A stretch of DNA of 64,000 bases from Kordia aestuariivivens (lineage in GTDB: Bacteria > Bacteroidota > Bacteroidia > Flavobacteriales > Flavobacteriaceae), in contig NZ_JACGWS010000009.1 of assembly GCF_014397005.1 (NCBI RefSeq), positions 124,001 to 188,000 of the forward strand. Direction: 5' to 3'. The notes under the pieces were generated by a model. That model saw only the letters and a list, made by a program, of their open reading frames with translations. It had not been told where the DNA came from and did not search any database. This document shows positions 7,350 to 16,655 of this stretch, one piece after another. Positions within the stretch are counted from its first letter, which is position 1; every line of letters begins with the position of its first letter. Made by a program: the position numbers and the translations under genes.

Positions 7350-9020
7350 TTAGTAAGTACTTTGCATTGCGTCCAGTTCTTTAGCCATAGCGGCATAGTA
7401 TAACATTACGCGAGTTAGTGAGTTTCCTTCACCTTTTACGTATGTTCTTGTTTCTATACCATCAACATCCATAAAAATGTGATTATCACTAAAATATTCA
7501 CCATATAACTTTGAAGTATTTTCTGTGTATGTATCCAATCCTGGAACACCAGCACCTGTGAATGATTTCATAAGATCCGTAGTCATTTCTGAAATATTAG
7601 AACTCATGTACACGTATCCTGAATGTGATAAATTTGATTTGTATTTAAAGTCAGAAAGGTTGTTCGCTAATTTTCCGTTTGCGCTAATTTCATCTGCTTT
7701 TGATTCATGATTTGTAATAAAAAGTAAATCATCAGTAACCACAAGTGAAATATTATCTGGAAGAAGGAAATGATTTTTAGCTTTGGTTTTTAATCCACCT
7801 TTAGCTGAAGCAATATTCATCAATATATCAAACTTTTCTTTGTCTTTCAATGCAATTGCTCCATACATGTATGGCATTTTTTTATCTACAATTGTGTATG
7901 GCTCTTCATCATCTTCACCACCATTGTAATATCTTGCATACGGATTGTAAACGGTATCTTTTACAGTGATTCCTTCCGTAATAGCTACCATCATAGAACC
8001 TTCAAAAATACCCACAATATCTTCAGCGGTCATTCCAGTTTCGCCTTTTAATCCTTTATTCATATCACGAATGCTTCTTTGCAAATGTTTTCTTGCATCT
8101 GGCGGAATTACTTTATTATTTTGCATTCCTTCAAAATGTTCGTAAAATGCTGAAGGGCTGATAGAAAGTTTCATCAATACTGATGGATCGTTCGGTAAAA
8201 CATCTAACATCGATTTGCTATAACCTGTTGTCATCCAATCTTTATATCCTAATAATCTGTCGATATCTTTATTCAATGTAGCTTTTGTTTGTGTAAATAC
8301 AAACTCATCATCAAAATTAAGGTAGTACGATAAATTGTTGTTTTCTAAATCAACGTCTATTCCAGATGACATTGTCATAAATGAAGTTAAAAGCTGAGCC
8401 ACAGGTGTAGAAGTAACGTGCATTCCCATGTCTTTACTAGCGTCAAAGAAACCTTTGTAATAATCTGTTGCATACACACTTTTAGATTTGTCTAGCTCTG
8501 TAAGATCTGTCAATTCCGTTGCTGCATAATCTTTAGCACCAATAATCAATGCAGTTTTTCCGTCCCAACCAATAGCTAATTGATCTGAAGCATATACAGT
8601 AAATGCTTTTCCTTTTCCAACATTTTCCATTTTCTCCATTGGTGGAGCTTTGTCCATAATTGGTTGAATGAATTTTTCAAAAGCTTCGCCACTTTTAATA
8701 GGAAGAATAAATCCGCCCATACCAGACATACGGTCTATAGTGACAAACCCTAGCATAAATTCTTTGCGGAATGTATTGTCCAAATTTTCTTTGGACATAA
8801 TTTCAGTAATCATGTCGCCAAAATCTCCAGGAGCTTTCTTGGCAAAATCTGAAATACCTAATTCATTATAATTAATCTCACTACTTTTCTTAGCAAGCGA
8901 TTCTATATTAACATACATAACAGCAATAGCGTCCTTAGGGATGTAATACGATTCAGAACTTTTTTGACCACAACTTGCCATTAAAACAGCAATTGTGAGT
9001 AAGCATACAATTTTTCTCAT
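7350..9020 (-). CDS. DUF4836-family lipoprotein, 556 aa
   Basis: The protein starts with a clear lipoprotein signal, MRKIVCLLTIAVLMASCGQK, with the lipobox ending at Cys. A longer open frame begins at 9116, but the ATG at 9020 gives the signal peptide and sits downstream of a good promoter. The body (YYIPKDAIAVMYVNIESLAKKS, then long alpha/beta segments) matches the DUF4836 family of Bacteroidota outer-membrane-associated lipoproteins of unknown function. It is the first gene of the minus-strand run that continues through the ABC transporter to kdsA, 18 bases before the ATPase gene. Confidence 0.85.
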   Translation of the reverse strand: MRKIVCLLTIAVLMASCGQKSSESYYIPKDAIAVMYVNIESLAKKSSEINYNELGISDFAKKAPGDFGDMITEIMSKENLDNTFRKEFMLGFVTIDRMSGMGGFILPIKSGEAFEKFIQPIMDKAPPMEKMENVGKGKAFTVYASDQLAIGWDGKTALIIGAKDYAATELTDLTELDKSKSVYATDYYKGFFDASKDMGMHVTSTPVAQLLTSFMTMSSGIDVDLENNNLSYYLNFDDEFVFTQTKATLNKDIDRLLGYKDWMTTGYSKSMLDVLPNDPSVLMKLSISPSAFYEHFEGMQNNKVIPPDARKHLQRSIRDMNKGLKGETGMTAEDIVGIFEGSMMVAITEGITVKDTVYNPYARYYNGGEDDEEPYTIVDKKMPYMYGAIALKDKEKFDILMNIASAKGGLKTKAKNHFLLPDNISLVVTDDLLFITNHESKADEISANGKLANNLSDFKYKSNLSHSGYVYMSSNISEMTTDLMKSFTGAGVPGLDTYTENTSKLYGEYFSDNHIFMDVDGIETRTYVKGEGNSLTRVMLYYAAMAKELDAMQSTY

Positions 9021-9075
9021 ACTAAATAAAATGATAAATGTTTTACAAAATTTTTTGGTGATCGGTGGAGGAATG

Positions 9076-9107
9076 CAAAAATAACAATATCTACCTTTTT
9101 TAAGCAA
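9076..9107 (-). promoter_or_regulatory. Promoter for the DUF4836 to kdsA run
   Basis: On the minus strand a TTG at 9107-9105 and TATTTTTG at 9083-9076 are 21 bp apart, fitting the Bacteroidota TTG / TAnnTTTG pattern. The predicted start of transcription near 9070 leaves a leader of about 50 nt before the ATG at 9020. Confidence 0.55.
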
Positions 9108-9217
9108 AAAATACACAATAAAGAATAACTATTTTTACAACTGATACCCAAATAGGTAGGTAGAAAAACAGAAACGTTACACAATCATAACTAAAACTTT
9201 ACATAGATAAAAAAGAA

Positions 9218-9445
9218 GTGGTACAAATAGAAGAAATTAAAAAGTGTACAAAAAGCGAACTTCGGTTTACTTTTTATAAAAATCCATACGATGATTTTAT
9301 CGTTCAAAAGAATATAAACTTACCAAGCCATGCGTTGGATATTCCTGTGATAATGTGTGATATGCCTGATAATTATTGCTTCTTGCCTCCAAATAGTGCT
9401 TTGCGAATCTGCAAAGCTTTCTTTAAAATAATTGATGTAGTTTAA
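9218..9445 (+). CDS. Small hypothetical protein, 75 aa, GTG start
   Basis: An open frame begins at GTG 9218 (no ATG available; the frame is closed upstream at 9188) and reads MVQIEEIKKCTKSELRFTFY and onward to CDMPDNYCFLPPNS. It has four Cys and a mixed, protein-like composition, not the repetitive look of a shadow frame, and lies alone between the DUF4836 promoter and typA. I do not recognise a family. It may be a real small protein or the remains of a larger gene. Confidence 0.4.
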   Translation: MVQIEEIKKCTKSELRFTFYKNPYDDFIVQKNINLPSHALDIPVIMCDMPDNYCFLPPNSALRICKAFFKIIDVV

Positions 9446-9613
9446 GTAAGAATGCAATTAAAAATCATCACAAAATATCAAGAAAACAGGATGAGCATTC
9501 TATTTTAAAGTGAAAGAATTAGCATTTATACCCTTAAATTATATTCAAAAAGCAGCAAGTTTATTGCTCATAAAGCATTAATTTACAGATTACTATGGAA
9601 AAACTTATGAAAG

Positions 9614-9645
9614 TTGCATTGTCTAATAAATAAACAGTACATTTG
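9614..9645 (+). promoter_or_regulatory. typA promoter
   Basis: TACATTTG at 9638-9645 fits TAnnTTTG, with TTG at 9614 (21-bp spacer) or at 9619 (16-bp spacer) as the -33 element. The leader would be about 16 nt and ends with AGAGG before the ATG. Confidence 0.6.
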
Positions 9646-9667
9646 CACGCTTAAAATAAAGAGGTAA

Positions 9668-11467
9668 ATGGCTTCAATAAAAAATATTGCAATTATTGCA
9701 CACGTAGATCACGGGAAGACTACATTGGTAGATAAAATTATGTATCACTGTCAACTATTTCGTGAAAATGAAAACACAGGAGATTTAATTCTTGATAACA
9801 ACGATTTAGAACGTGAGCGTGGAATTACGATTACCTCTAAAAACGTTTCTGTAAACTACAAAGGAACAAAAATCAACATCATTGATACACCAGGTCACGC
9901 CGATTTCGGAGGAGAAGTAGAGCGTGTACTAAACATGGCTGATGGAGTATTACTATTAGTAGATGCTTTTGAAGGTCCAATGCCACAAACGCGTTTTGTA
10001 CTTCAAAAAGCGATTGACTTAGGATTAAAACCATGTGTGGTTGTTAATAAAGTTGACAAAGAAAACTGTACGCCAGAAGAAGTATATGAAAAAGTATTCG
10101 ACTTAATGTTCGAATTAGGTGCGGAAGAATGGCAGTTAGATTTTCCAGTAGTATACGGTTCTGCAAAAAATAATTGGATGTCAGATGATTGGCAAAATCC
10201 AACAGACAATATTGAACCTTTATTAGACATGGTTATGGAACACATTCCATCACCAGATTTTAAAGATGGAACAACACAAATGTTAATTACATCTTTAGAT
10301 TTCTCTTCATTTACAGGACGTATCGCAATTGGTCGTTTACAAAGAGGAACACTAAAAGAAGGAATGCAAATTGCTTTGGTAAAACGTGATAAAACGATTA
10401 TCAAATCAAAAATCAAAGAATTATATACATTTGAAGGACTTGGTAGAAAGAGAGCTACTGAAATTCAAGTGGGAGATATTTGCGCAATTGTAGGTTTAGA
10501 AGGATTTGAAATTGGTGATACCATCGCTGATTTAGAAAATCCTGAAGGATTAAAAACAATCGCAATTGACGAGCCAACAATGAGTATGTTGTTTACAATT
10601 AACGATTCACCTTTCTTCGGAAAAGATGGAAAGTATGTAACATCACGTCACATTAAAGATCGTTTAGAAAAAGAATTAGAGAAAAACTTAGCACTACGTT
10701 TAGGAGAAACTGGAAGCGCAGACAAATTCTTAGTATTTGGTAGAGGTGTATTACACTTATCAGTACTAATTGAAACAATGCGTAGAGAAGGATACGAATT
10801 GCAAATTGGGCAGCCACAAGTAATTATCAAAGAAATTGATGGTCAAAAATGTGAGCCAATTGAAGAACTAACAATTGATCTTCCTGAAAATGTATCAGGT
10901 AGAGCTGTTGAGTTCGTAACGCTTCGTAAAGGAGAAATGTTATCAATGGAAGCAAAAGGCGATCGTATGGTATGTGAATTCATGATTCCATCAAGAGGAA
11001 TTATCGGATTGCGTAACCAATTGCTAACTGCAACTGCTGGTGAAGCTATCATGTCACACCGTTTCAAGGAATATCAGCCAGTAAAAGGGCCAATTCCAGG
11101 ACGTATCTCAGGATCTTTAGTATCTATGGAGAACGGAACTTCAATTCCATATTCTATTGATAAATTACAAGATAGAGGAAAGTTTTTCGTAGAACCAGGA
11201 GAAAAAATATACGAAGGACAAGTAATTGGTGAGAACTCTCGTCAAGATGATATGACCATCAACATTACAAAAGCTAAAAAGCAAAGTAATGTACGTTCTT
11301 CAGGAGCAGATGACAAGGCAAAAATTGTTCCTGCAATCAAATTCTCATTAGAAGAAGCATTAGAATACATTCAAAAAGATGAATACGTAGAAGTTACACC
11401 AAACTCTTTACGTTTACGAAAAGTACACTTAACAGAAGTAGACAGAAAACGTAACAAAATCATCTAG
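9668..11467 (+). CDS. typA: Ribosome-associated translational GTPase TypA/BipA
   Basis: TypA is a ribosome-binding GTPase of the EF-G superfamily that helps ribosome assembly and stress adaptation. All G motifs are visible: [10 protein letters not shown] (G1), RGITI (G2), [16 protein letters not shown] (G3), NKVDKE (G4) and a G5-type segment near GSAKNNW. The EF-G-like domains follow, with the TypA C-terminal signature [40 protein letters not shown] and the basic end [16 protein letters not shown]. Its 599-aa length is normal. It is monocistronic, with its own promoter and a strong terminator. Confidence 0.98.
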   Translation: MASIKNIAIIAHVDHGKTTLVDKIMYHCQLFRENENTGDLILDNNDLERERGITITSKNVSVNYKGTKINIIDTPGHADFGGEVERVLNMADGVLLLVDAFEGPMPQTRFVLQKAIDLGLKPCVVVNKVDKENCTPEEVYEKVFDLMFELGAEEWQLDFPVVYGSAKNNWMSDDWQNPTDNIEPLLDMVMEHIPSPDFKDGTTQMLITSLDFSSFTGRIAIGRLQRGTLKEGMQIALVKRDKTIIKSKIKELYTFEGLGRKRATEIQVGDICAIVGLEGFEIGDTIADLENPEGLKTIAIDEPTMSMLFTINDSPFFGKDGKYVTSRHIKDRLEKELEKNLALRLGETGSADKFLVFGRGVLHLSVLIETMRREGYELQIGQPQVIIKEIDGQKCEPIEELTIDLPENVSGRAVEFVTLRKGEMLSMEAKGDRMVCEFMIPSRGIIGLRNQLLTATAGEAIMSHRFKEYQPVKGPIPGRISGSLVSMENGTSIPYSIDKLQDRGKFFVEPGEKIYEGQVIGENSRQDDMTINITKAKKQSNVRSSGADDKAKIVPAIKFSLEEALEYIQKDEYVEVTPNSLRLRKVHLTEVDRKRNKII

Positions 11468-11489
11468 AAAATACGATTCACATCGAAAA

Positions 11490-11527
11490 AAAAGGTTTCA
11501 TTGTTACGCAGTGAAGCCTTTTCTTTT
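11490..11527 (+). terminator. typA terminator
   Basis: A 14-bp stem AAAAGGTTTCATTG / CAGTGAAGCCTTTT with two G-T wobbles, loop TTACG and a T-rich tail, 22 bases after the typA stop. Confidence 0.88.
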
Positions 11528-11653
11528 GAAAAATAATGACTTCTCGATATAAAATTTCATACTGAATAGCTTTGCTAGGTATTTTCAATCAAAATATATT
11601 TTGATCTCAAATAATACTCGAAGTGACTTGCTATTAATAAAAGATTTATTTTT

Positions 11654-11701
11654 CTCATAAACTCATAAACTCATAAACTCATAAACTCATAAACTCATAA
11701 A
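11654..11701 (+). repeat. Six tandem copies of CTCATAAA next to a start codon
   Basis: The 8-base unit CTCATAAA is repeated six times without change and ends one base before the ATG at 11703. The array fills the place where the ribosome-binding region and 5' leader of the following gene should be. Because the unit is not a multiple of 3 but is noncoding, slippage would change leader spacing rather than reading frame. Confidence 0.95.
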
Positions 11702-11702
11702 C

Positions 11703-11942
11703 ATGGAATTACTAGGAATCACAGGAACAGAATGGATCGGATACTTAGCATCGCTCGCAGTATTAGTTTCATTCACGATGAAAGACTTAAAGAACTTGCG
11801 AATGATCAACGCAATTGGTTGCTTACTATTTGTTGCGTACGGTTTTTTAATGCCAACATTGCGTGTAGGTTTGCCAATTATCATTACCAATTTTGCAATC
11901 TTAGGGATCAATATCTATCATTTGACTGCGCGTAAAAAGTAA
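11703..11942 (+). CDS. Small polytopic membrane protein, YgjV-like, 79 aa
   Basis: This short hydrophobic protein has three likely membrane helices (WIGYLASLAVLVSF, MINAIGCLLFVAYGFLM, GLPIIITNFAILGINIYHL). The pattern of a small residue-rich first helix, a basic loop (KDLKNLRMINAIG) and a final helix with NFAILGINIY resembles the YgjV/PQ-loop-like small membrane proteins common in Flavobacteriia, often mislabelled uroporphyrinogen decarboxylase in databases. No transport substrate is shown. It is preceded directly by a six-unit tandem repeat. Confidence 0.7.
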   Translation: MELLGITGTEWIGYLASLAVLVSFTMKDLKNLRMINAIGCLLFVAYGFLMPTLRVGLPIIITNFAILGINIYHLTARKK

Positions 11943-12019
11943 ATTTGTTACATTGCTGCGATTTATCTAACAATACAGATCTTTAAAAAAATAAAGAAAC
12001 GTTGCTATTCGCTCACAAA

Positions 12020-13480
12020 ATGCTACAAAAATTCCTTAAAAATAAATGGAGCTATCTCATCATATCAGCCGTAGCTTCTGGTTTGTATGCAATTATACAT
12101 ACGTATGGAATAAACTTTTTACTCATAAACTCTTGGACTCAATTTGGAATACTACTATCGCTTTACATCCTATTGCCAATCCTAATATTCATACTGGTAA
12201 CAGGAATCGTAAAGAAAATTTCAAAGTTAAAAAAGTTTCAAGTGTACGTCATTCCAATACTAAATGCTGCGTTTTTTGCTTTTTTCATCATAGGTAAAAC
12301 CTACGGATTCAATGCGCGGAGAATGGTGGTTTTGGGGATTTTCGCTGCAATTTGCATCGCGATTATGCTCACCAAACATTACAAAAAAATAATCATTCTT
12401 CAATTGGTATTGGCACTCGTTGCTTTCGTGAAAATTCCGCCAATACTCTATGAATACGCAACACAATCTAACGAATGGTTGGAACAACCAGACGCAATCG
12501 AAACTGCAAAATTTAAAAAAACACCCAACATATATGTCATTCAGCCAGATGGTTATGTAAGCTTTTCTGAACTAAAAAAAGACCTGTACAATTTTGATAA
12601 TAGCGAATTTGAAACCTATTTAGATGAAAAAAACTTCAAACTATATTCAAATTACAGAAGCAACTACGCGTCTACGATATTATCAAACAGTTCTATGTTT
12701 GCCATGAAACATCACTACAAAGGCGAACAATTATTTAATGCACGCGAAGTGATTGCTGGAAACAATCCTGTGATTTCTACGCTGAAAAACAATGATTACA
12801 AAACTTTTTTACTGTTAGAATATCCATACTTATTATTAAACCGACCAACAATTTTGTATGATGAATGCAATATTGAGTACAGCGAAGTTCCGTTATTTGG
12901 TTTAGGCGCTTTCAAAAATAAAAAAGAATTAATCGCTCCATTAAAAAAGGCAATTCAAAACAATCTAGCAACCCGAAACTTTTTCTTCATAGAAAAAATA
13001 GCGCCAAGTCATATTGCTACACAAAAAAAACATTCGGCGGGCGTAGAAGGTGAAAGAGATAGTTACATTCTTAGGCTCAAAGAAGTAAACAATTGGCTTC
13101 GAGAAATAACGGATGTAATCGTGGAAAATGACCCAAACAGCCTGATTGTTATTGTGGCTGATCATGGTGGTTACATTGGTCTAGAATATACATATCAACT
13201 CAAAACAAAGTTAACAGATAGCGATTTAGTACATGCTGTTTTTTCTTCTGCTTTAGCCATCAAATGGCCAAACAATACTGCGCCTGTCTATGATTCAACA
13301 CTGAAAACGAATGTGAATTTATTCCGAACCTTATTTGCTTATTTAAGTGAAAACGAAAACTACTTAAAACACTTAGAAAAAGATCAAAGCTTTTCACTCA
13401 TTGAAAAAAATGCACCAAGCGGCGTTTACGAATACATTGACGATGAAGGAACTGTAGTCTTTAAGAAGATTGAAAAATAA
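12020..13480 (+). CDS. Sulfatase-like membrane protein (alkaline phosphatase superfamily), copy 1
   Basis: This 486-aa protein has an N-terminal membrane part of about five helices followed by an extracytoplasmic hydrolase-like domain. Visible motifs include NIYVIQPDGYVSFSEL, the metal-site-like segment VIVADHGGYIGLEY, and a C-terminal SGVYEYIDDEGTVVF. The layout recalls LtaS/phosphoethanolamine-transferase-like enzymes that modify cell-surface glycans. The usual nucleophilic Thr/Ser is not obvious, so catalysis is unproven. A TTG at 12002 would add six residues, but the ATG at 12020 matches the start of the paralog at 15171-16649. The two paralogs are similar along their whole length and flank a small membrane protein and a methyltransferase. 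Confidence 0.8.
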   Translation: MLQKFLKNKWSYLIISAVASGLYAIIHTYGINFLLINSWTQFGILLSLYILLPILIFILVTGIVKKISKLKKFQVYVIPILNAAFFAFFIIGKTYGFNARRMVVLGIFAAICIAIMLTKHYKKIIILQLVLALVAFVKIPPILYEYATQSNEWLEQPDAIETAKFKKTPNIYVIQPDGYVSFSELKKDLYNFDNSEFETYLDEKNFKLYSNYRSNYASTILSNSSMFAMKHHYKGEQLFNAREVIAGNNPVISTLKNNDYKTFLLLEYPYLLLNRPTILYDECNIEYSEVPLFGLGAFKNKKELIAPLKKAIQNNLATRNFFFIEKIAPSHIATQKKHSAGVEGERDSYILRLKEVNNWLREITDVIVENDPNSLIVIVADHGGYIGLEYTYQLKTKLTDSDLVHAVFSSALAIKWPNNTAPVYDSTLKTNVNLFRTLFAYLSENENYLKHLEKDQSFSLIEKNAPSGVYEYIDDEGTVVFKKIEK

Positions 13481-13590
13481 TTTCAAAAAAACAGTTCCTC
13501 AAAACAAACATAACAATCAGCGAAATTAATATCTAGTACATTACAATGTGTAAAAAGTAAATTTTTCTATCTTTACCAAAATCTAAAATT

Positions 13591-13803
13591 ATGCACTTTC
13601 TTTATTTTGACGCTGGATTAGGAGCGATGTTGATTCAAGCAATAGTTGCAGCTGTAGCTGGAATTGCATTGTTTTACAAAAGCATTAAATTTAAAATAAG
13701 ATCCATCTTTGGATTGGACAAGAACGCGTCTGAAAATGAAGTGTTTGACGATATTAATATAGACGATTCTAAGATAGAAAACCCATCGAAAGATGACAAC
13801 TAA
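13591..13803 (+). CDS. Small single-pass membrane protein, 70 aa
   Basis: One membrane helix (AMLIQAIVAAVAGIALFYKSI) is followed by a basic stretch and a strongly acidic tail (ENEVFDDINIDDSKIENPSKDD). No family is recognised. Its end overlaps the start of the methyltransferase gene by 11 bases, so it is probably co-translated with it. A TATCTTTA box at about 13568 lies shortly upstream and could drive the three-gene unit 13591-16649. Confidence 0.65.
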   Translation: MHFLYFDAGLGAMLIQAIVAAVAGIALFYKSIKFKIRSIFGLDKNASENEVFDDINIDDSKIENPSKDDN

Positions 13804-15181
13804 TTCCCGACATGCTTCTTCATATCGTGATCCTAGCGGACATGTATATATTGAAAATAATTTGATCAAAAGAATCATATTTCCTAGTTACTTTCCGCAA
13901 TACGAAGCCCTAAAAAGTTCAGGTTTCTTCGAAAAAGCATTTCAACATAAACTGTTGATTCCGCATGAAGAAACAGAACGTTCAGCAACTCAAATTTGTA
14001 TTCAACCAGAGCAAATTCCGTTTATTACGTATCCGTACGAATGGAGTTTTCAGCAATACAAAGAAGCGGCTTTATTGACGTTAAAATTGCAGAAATATGC
14101 CTTGCAAAATGATTTTTCACTCAAAGATGCAACCGCGTATAACATTGCTTTCCACAACGGAAACGCTATTTTTATAGATACGCTTTCGCTAGATTTTTAT
14201 CAGGAAAACACACCTTGGCGCGCGTACAAACAATTCGTTACGCACTTTCTAGGACCGCTGGTTTTGGCAAAATATCACGGAGCTGAATTTCTAAAAACGA
14301 TGTCAAATTTCATTGATGGCGTTCCGCTCAAAATGATTGCTTCCTTATTGCCGAAAACGACAAAACTCAATCCGTTTTTATACACCAACATTCACTTATT
14401 GGCAAAATATGAAAACAAGCATCAAGAAGAAGACGTAAAAGCAAGCAAACAGGCGTCGTTGTCGAAAAAAGGATTATTCAATATCATTGATAATTTATAC
14501 AATTACATAAAAAAATTACAACTCAACGAGCAATCGGAATGGGGAAACTATTACCAAAAAACCAACTATTCTGACAACGCTTTTTCGTTAAAATCAAACA
14601 TCATAAACGAGTGGATTCAATCGCTTCACGCGAAAAAAGTCATTGATGTTGGTGGAAACGATGGAACATTTGTGCGTCAAATTACGAGCGACATAGAATT
14701 GGCGTTGGTGGGCGATATTGACAACAATGCAGTAGATCAAAATCATTATGCTGTCAAAAAAGACAAAGAAACGAACATGTTGCCATTTGTGATTGATTTG
14801 CTCAATCCGTCAGCAGCGATTGGTTTTCAAAACACCGAACGTTTCTCGTTTGTGCAGCGTGTGCAAGAATTTAAGCCAGATGTTACCTTGGCACTTGCGT
14901 TAATTCATCATTTATCCTTGACAGGAAATGTGCCTTTTGAAAATTCGGCTGCTTTTTTTGCTGCGATTTCGGAGCACCTCATCATCGAATTTCCAAAACG
15001 AAACGATTCGTATGCAACGCGTTTGCTCAATGCAAAAGCAGAATTCAAAGATCAATTCGGACATTACAATCTGGAAGATTTTGAAAGAACGTATTCGGAA
15101 TACTTCGAACTCATAGACAAAAAAGAAATCACGGATTCTGAACGCGTACTGTATTTATTCAAGAAAAAAGATGTTAAGTAA
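13793..15181 (+). CDS. SAM-dependent methyltransferase with NoeA-like N-terminal region
   Basis: The 462-aa protein has two parts. The C-terminal half carries a class I methyltransferase fold: motif I KVIDVGGNDGTFVRQI, an acidic strand LALVGDIDNN, and the post-motif LALALIHHL. The N-terminal half (SSYRDPSGHVYIENNLIKRI, then DATAYNIAFHNGNAIFIDTL) is typical of the NoeA-like / nodulation-related methyltransferases found with surface polysaccharide genes. The gene overlaps both neighbours (11 bases each side), sitting between the small membrane protein and the second sulfatase-like gene. A role in modifying a surface glycan is likely from context; the acceptor is unknown. Confidence 0.8.
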   Translation: MTTNSRHASSYRDPSGHVYIENNLIKRIIFPSYFPQYEALKSSGFFEKAFQHKLLIPHEETERSATQICIQPEQIPFITYPYEWSFQQYKEAALLTLKLQKYALQNDFSLKDATAYNIAFHNGNAIFIDTLSLDFYQENTPWRAYKQFVTHFLGPLVLAKYHGAEFLKTMSNFIDGVPLKMIASLLPKTTKLNPFLYTNIHLLAKYENKHQEEDVKASKQASLSKKGLFNIIDNLYNYIKKLQLNEQSEWGNYYQKTNYSDNAFSLKSNIINEWIQSLHAKKVIDVGGNDGTFVRQITSDIELALVGDIDNNAVDQNHYAVKKDKETNMLPFVIDLLNPSAAIGFQNTERFSFVQRVQEFKPDVTLALALIHHLSLTGNVPFENSAAFFAAISEHLIIEFPKRNDSYATRLLNAKAEFKDQFGHYNLEDFERTYSEYFELIDKKEITDSERVLYLFKKKDVK

Positions 15182-16649
15182 ATTCCGAAAATACATAGAA
15201 GCATTTGTTGCAAACAGCAAAGAATATCCAGTTGTATTCGCAATTGCCGCAGGTTTATATTCGTTTATCTATGTCTATCATTCCAACTTTATGTTGGTCA
15301 ATTCGGGGTTTCAATTCGTCATCTTCTTGTGTGCGTACCTTCTATTGCCGATCGTGGTTTTTGTAATTTCTTGGCAAATCATAAAGCGATTAAAATTTCT
15401 AAGTAAACTTCAACACTATCTATTGCCAATCTTAAATGCAGTGTTTTTTGGTTTCTACTTTATCGGAAGAATCTATGGTTTTCACGAACGAAAAATCATT
15501 TTAGCGTATCTCATAGGTTTTACGCTTCTCGCGATTTTACTCAGAAAACAATACAAAAAAATCGTTGTCATTCAATTCATCATGGCGTTTGTAGCATTTG
15601 TATGTTTATTGCCAACCTTATACAGAGCAACTTTTGATTCGGACGAATGGCAAACACAACCCGATGCAATTGTTAAAACGAAATTCAATAAATTTCCAAA
15701 CATATATGTCATTCAGCCAGATGGATACGTAAACTTTGCAGAATTGGCGAAAGATCCATATAGTTTTGACAATGAGGAGTTTGAATACTATTTAAAGAAG
15801 AAAAAATTCAAACTCTATAAAAATTTCAGAAGTAACTATACGTCAACGATATTGTCTAACAGTTCTCTGTTTGCGATGAAACATCACTACAAAGGCAAAC
15901 AATTATTTGGCGCACGTGAAGTCATTGCAGGAAACAATCCGGTGATAGAAACCTTGAAAAACAACGATTATCAAACGTTTCTATTCATTGAAAATCCGTA
16001 CTTATTATTAAATCGACCAACGATACAATACGATTCGTGTAACTTTTCTATGGACGAAGTTCCTTGGTTTGGATTTGGCGCGTTTGGAATGCGTAAAAAA
16101 CTCATTGATCCGCTAGAAGAAACCATCCGAAACAATCGCGGAAAGCGAAACTTTTACTTCATTGAAAAAATTGCGCCAGGACACATTACAACCTTCAAAA
16201 ATCAAGCGCAAACGCTTGAAGTCGAACGCGAAAATTATTTAGAACAACTAAAAGAAGCAAACCAATGGCTTCGATTCATCACGCAAGTAATTGTGAAAAA
16301 TGATCCAAACAGTCTCATTGTCATTGCAGCTGATCATGGTGGCTATGTTGGACTGAATTACACGAAAGAACTCTTTGAAAAGCAAACCGATAAAAAACTC
16401 ATTTACTCAGCATTTTCATCAGCCTTAGCGATCAAATGGCCAGACAATATTGCGCCAGCGTACGACGACCAACTAAAAACGTCTGTAAATCTCTTCCGAA
16501 CGATATTTACATATCTTGGCGATAACCCGAAGTTATTGGACAACTTACAACCCGACACAAGTCATTCCATCATCAATAAAAACGCACCAAGCGGCGTGTA
16601 TGAGTATATTGATTCAGATGGAAATGTGGTTTTTCGGAAGGTTGATTAG
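15171..16649 (+). CDS. Sulfatase-like membrane protein, copy 2
   Basis: This is a 492-aa full-length paralog of 12020-13480, with the same N-terminal membrane helices, the NIYVIQPDGYVNFAEL motif, VIAADHGGYVGLNY, and the SGVYEYIDSDGNVVF end. The two copies share many identical blocks, which points to tandem duplication of the gene on either side of the methyltransferase. It is likely an inner-membrane enzyme with its active domain in the periplasm that transfers or removes a phosphate-, sulfate- or phospho-alcohol-type group on a glycan. It is the last gene of the overlapping unit and meets the restriction-modification island tail to tail, 6 bases away. Confidence 0.8.
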   Translation: MLSKFRKYIEAFVANSKEYPVVFAIAAGLYSFIYVYHSNFMLVNSGFQFVIFLCAYLLLPIVVFVISWQIIKRLKFLSKLQHYLLPILNAVFFGFYFIGRIYGFHERKIILAYLIGFTLLAILLRKQYKKIVVIQFIMAFVAFVCLLPTLYRATFDSDEWQTQPDAIVKTKFNKFPNIYVIQPDGYVNFAELAKDPYSFDNEEFEYYLKKKKFKLYKNFRSNYTSTILSNSSLFAMKHHYKGKQLFGAREVIAGNNPVIETLKNNDYQTFLFIENPYLLLNRPTIQYDSCNFSMDEVPWFGFGAFGMRKKLIDPLEETIRNNRGKRNFYFIEKIAPGHITTFKNQAQTLEVERENYLEQLKEANQWLRFITQVIVKNDPNSLIVIAADHGGYVGLNYTKELFEKQTDKKLIYSAFSSALAIKWPDNIAPAYDDQLKTSVNLFRTIFTYLGDNPKLLDNLQPDTSHSIINKNAPSGVYEYIDSDGNVVFRKVD

Positions 16650-16655
16650 TAGATT

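Noticed and set aside
10003-10416. 137-codon antisense open frame inside typA
   Set aside because: typA is certain and the antisense translation has no protein-like conservation.
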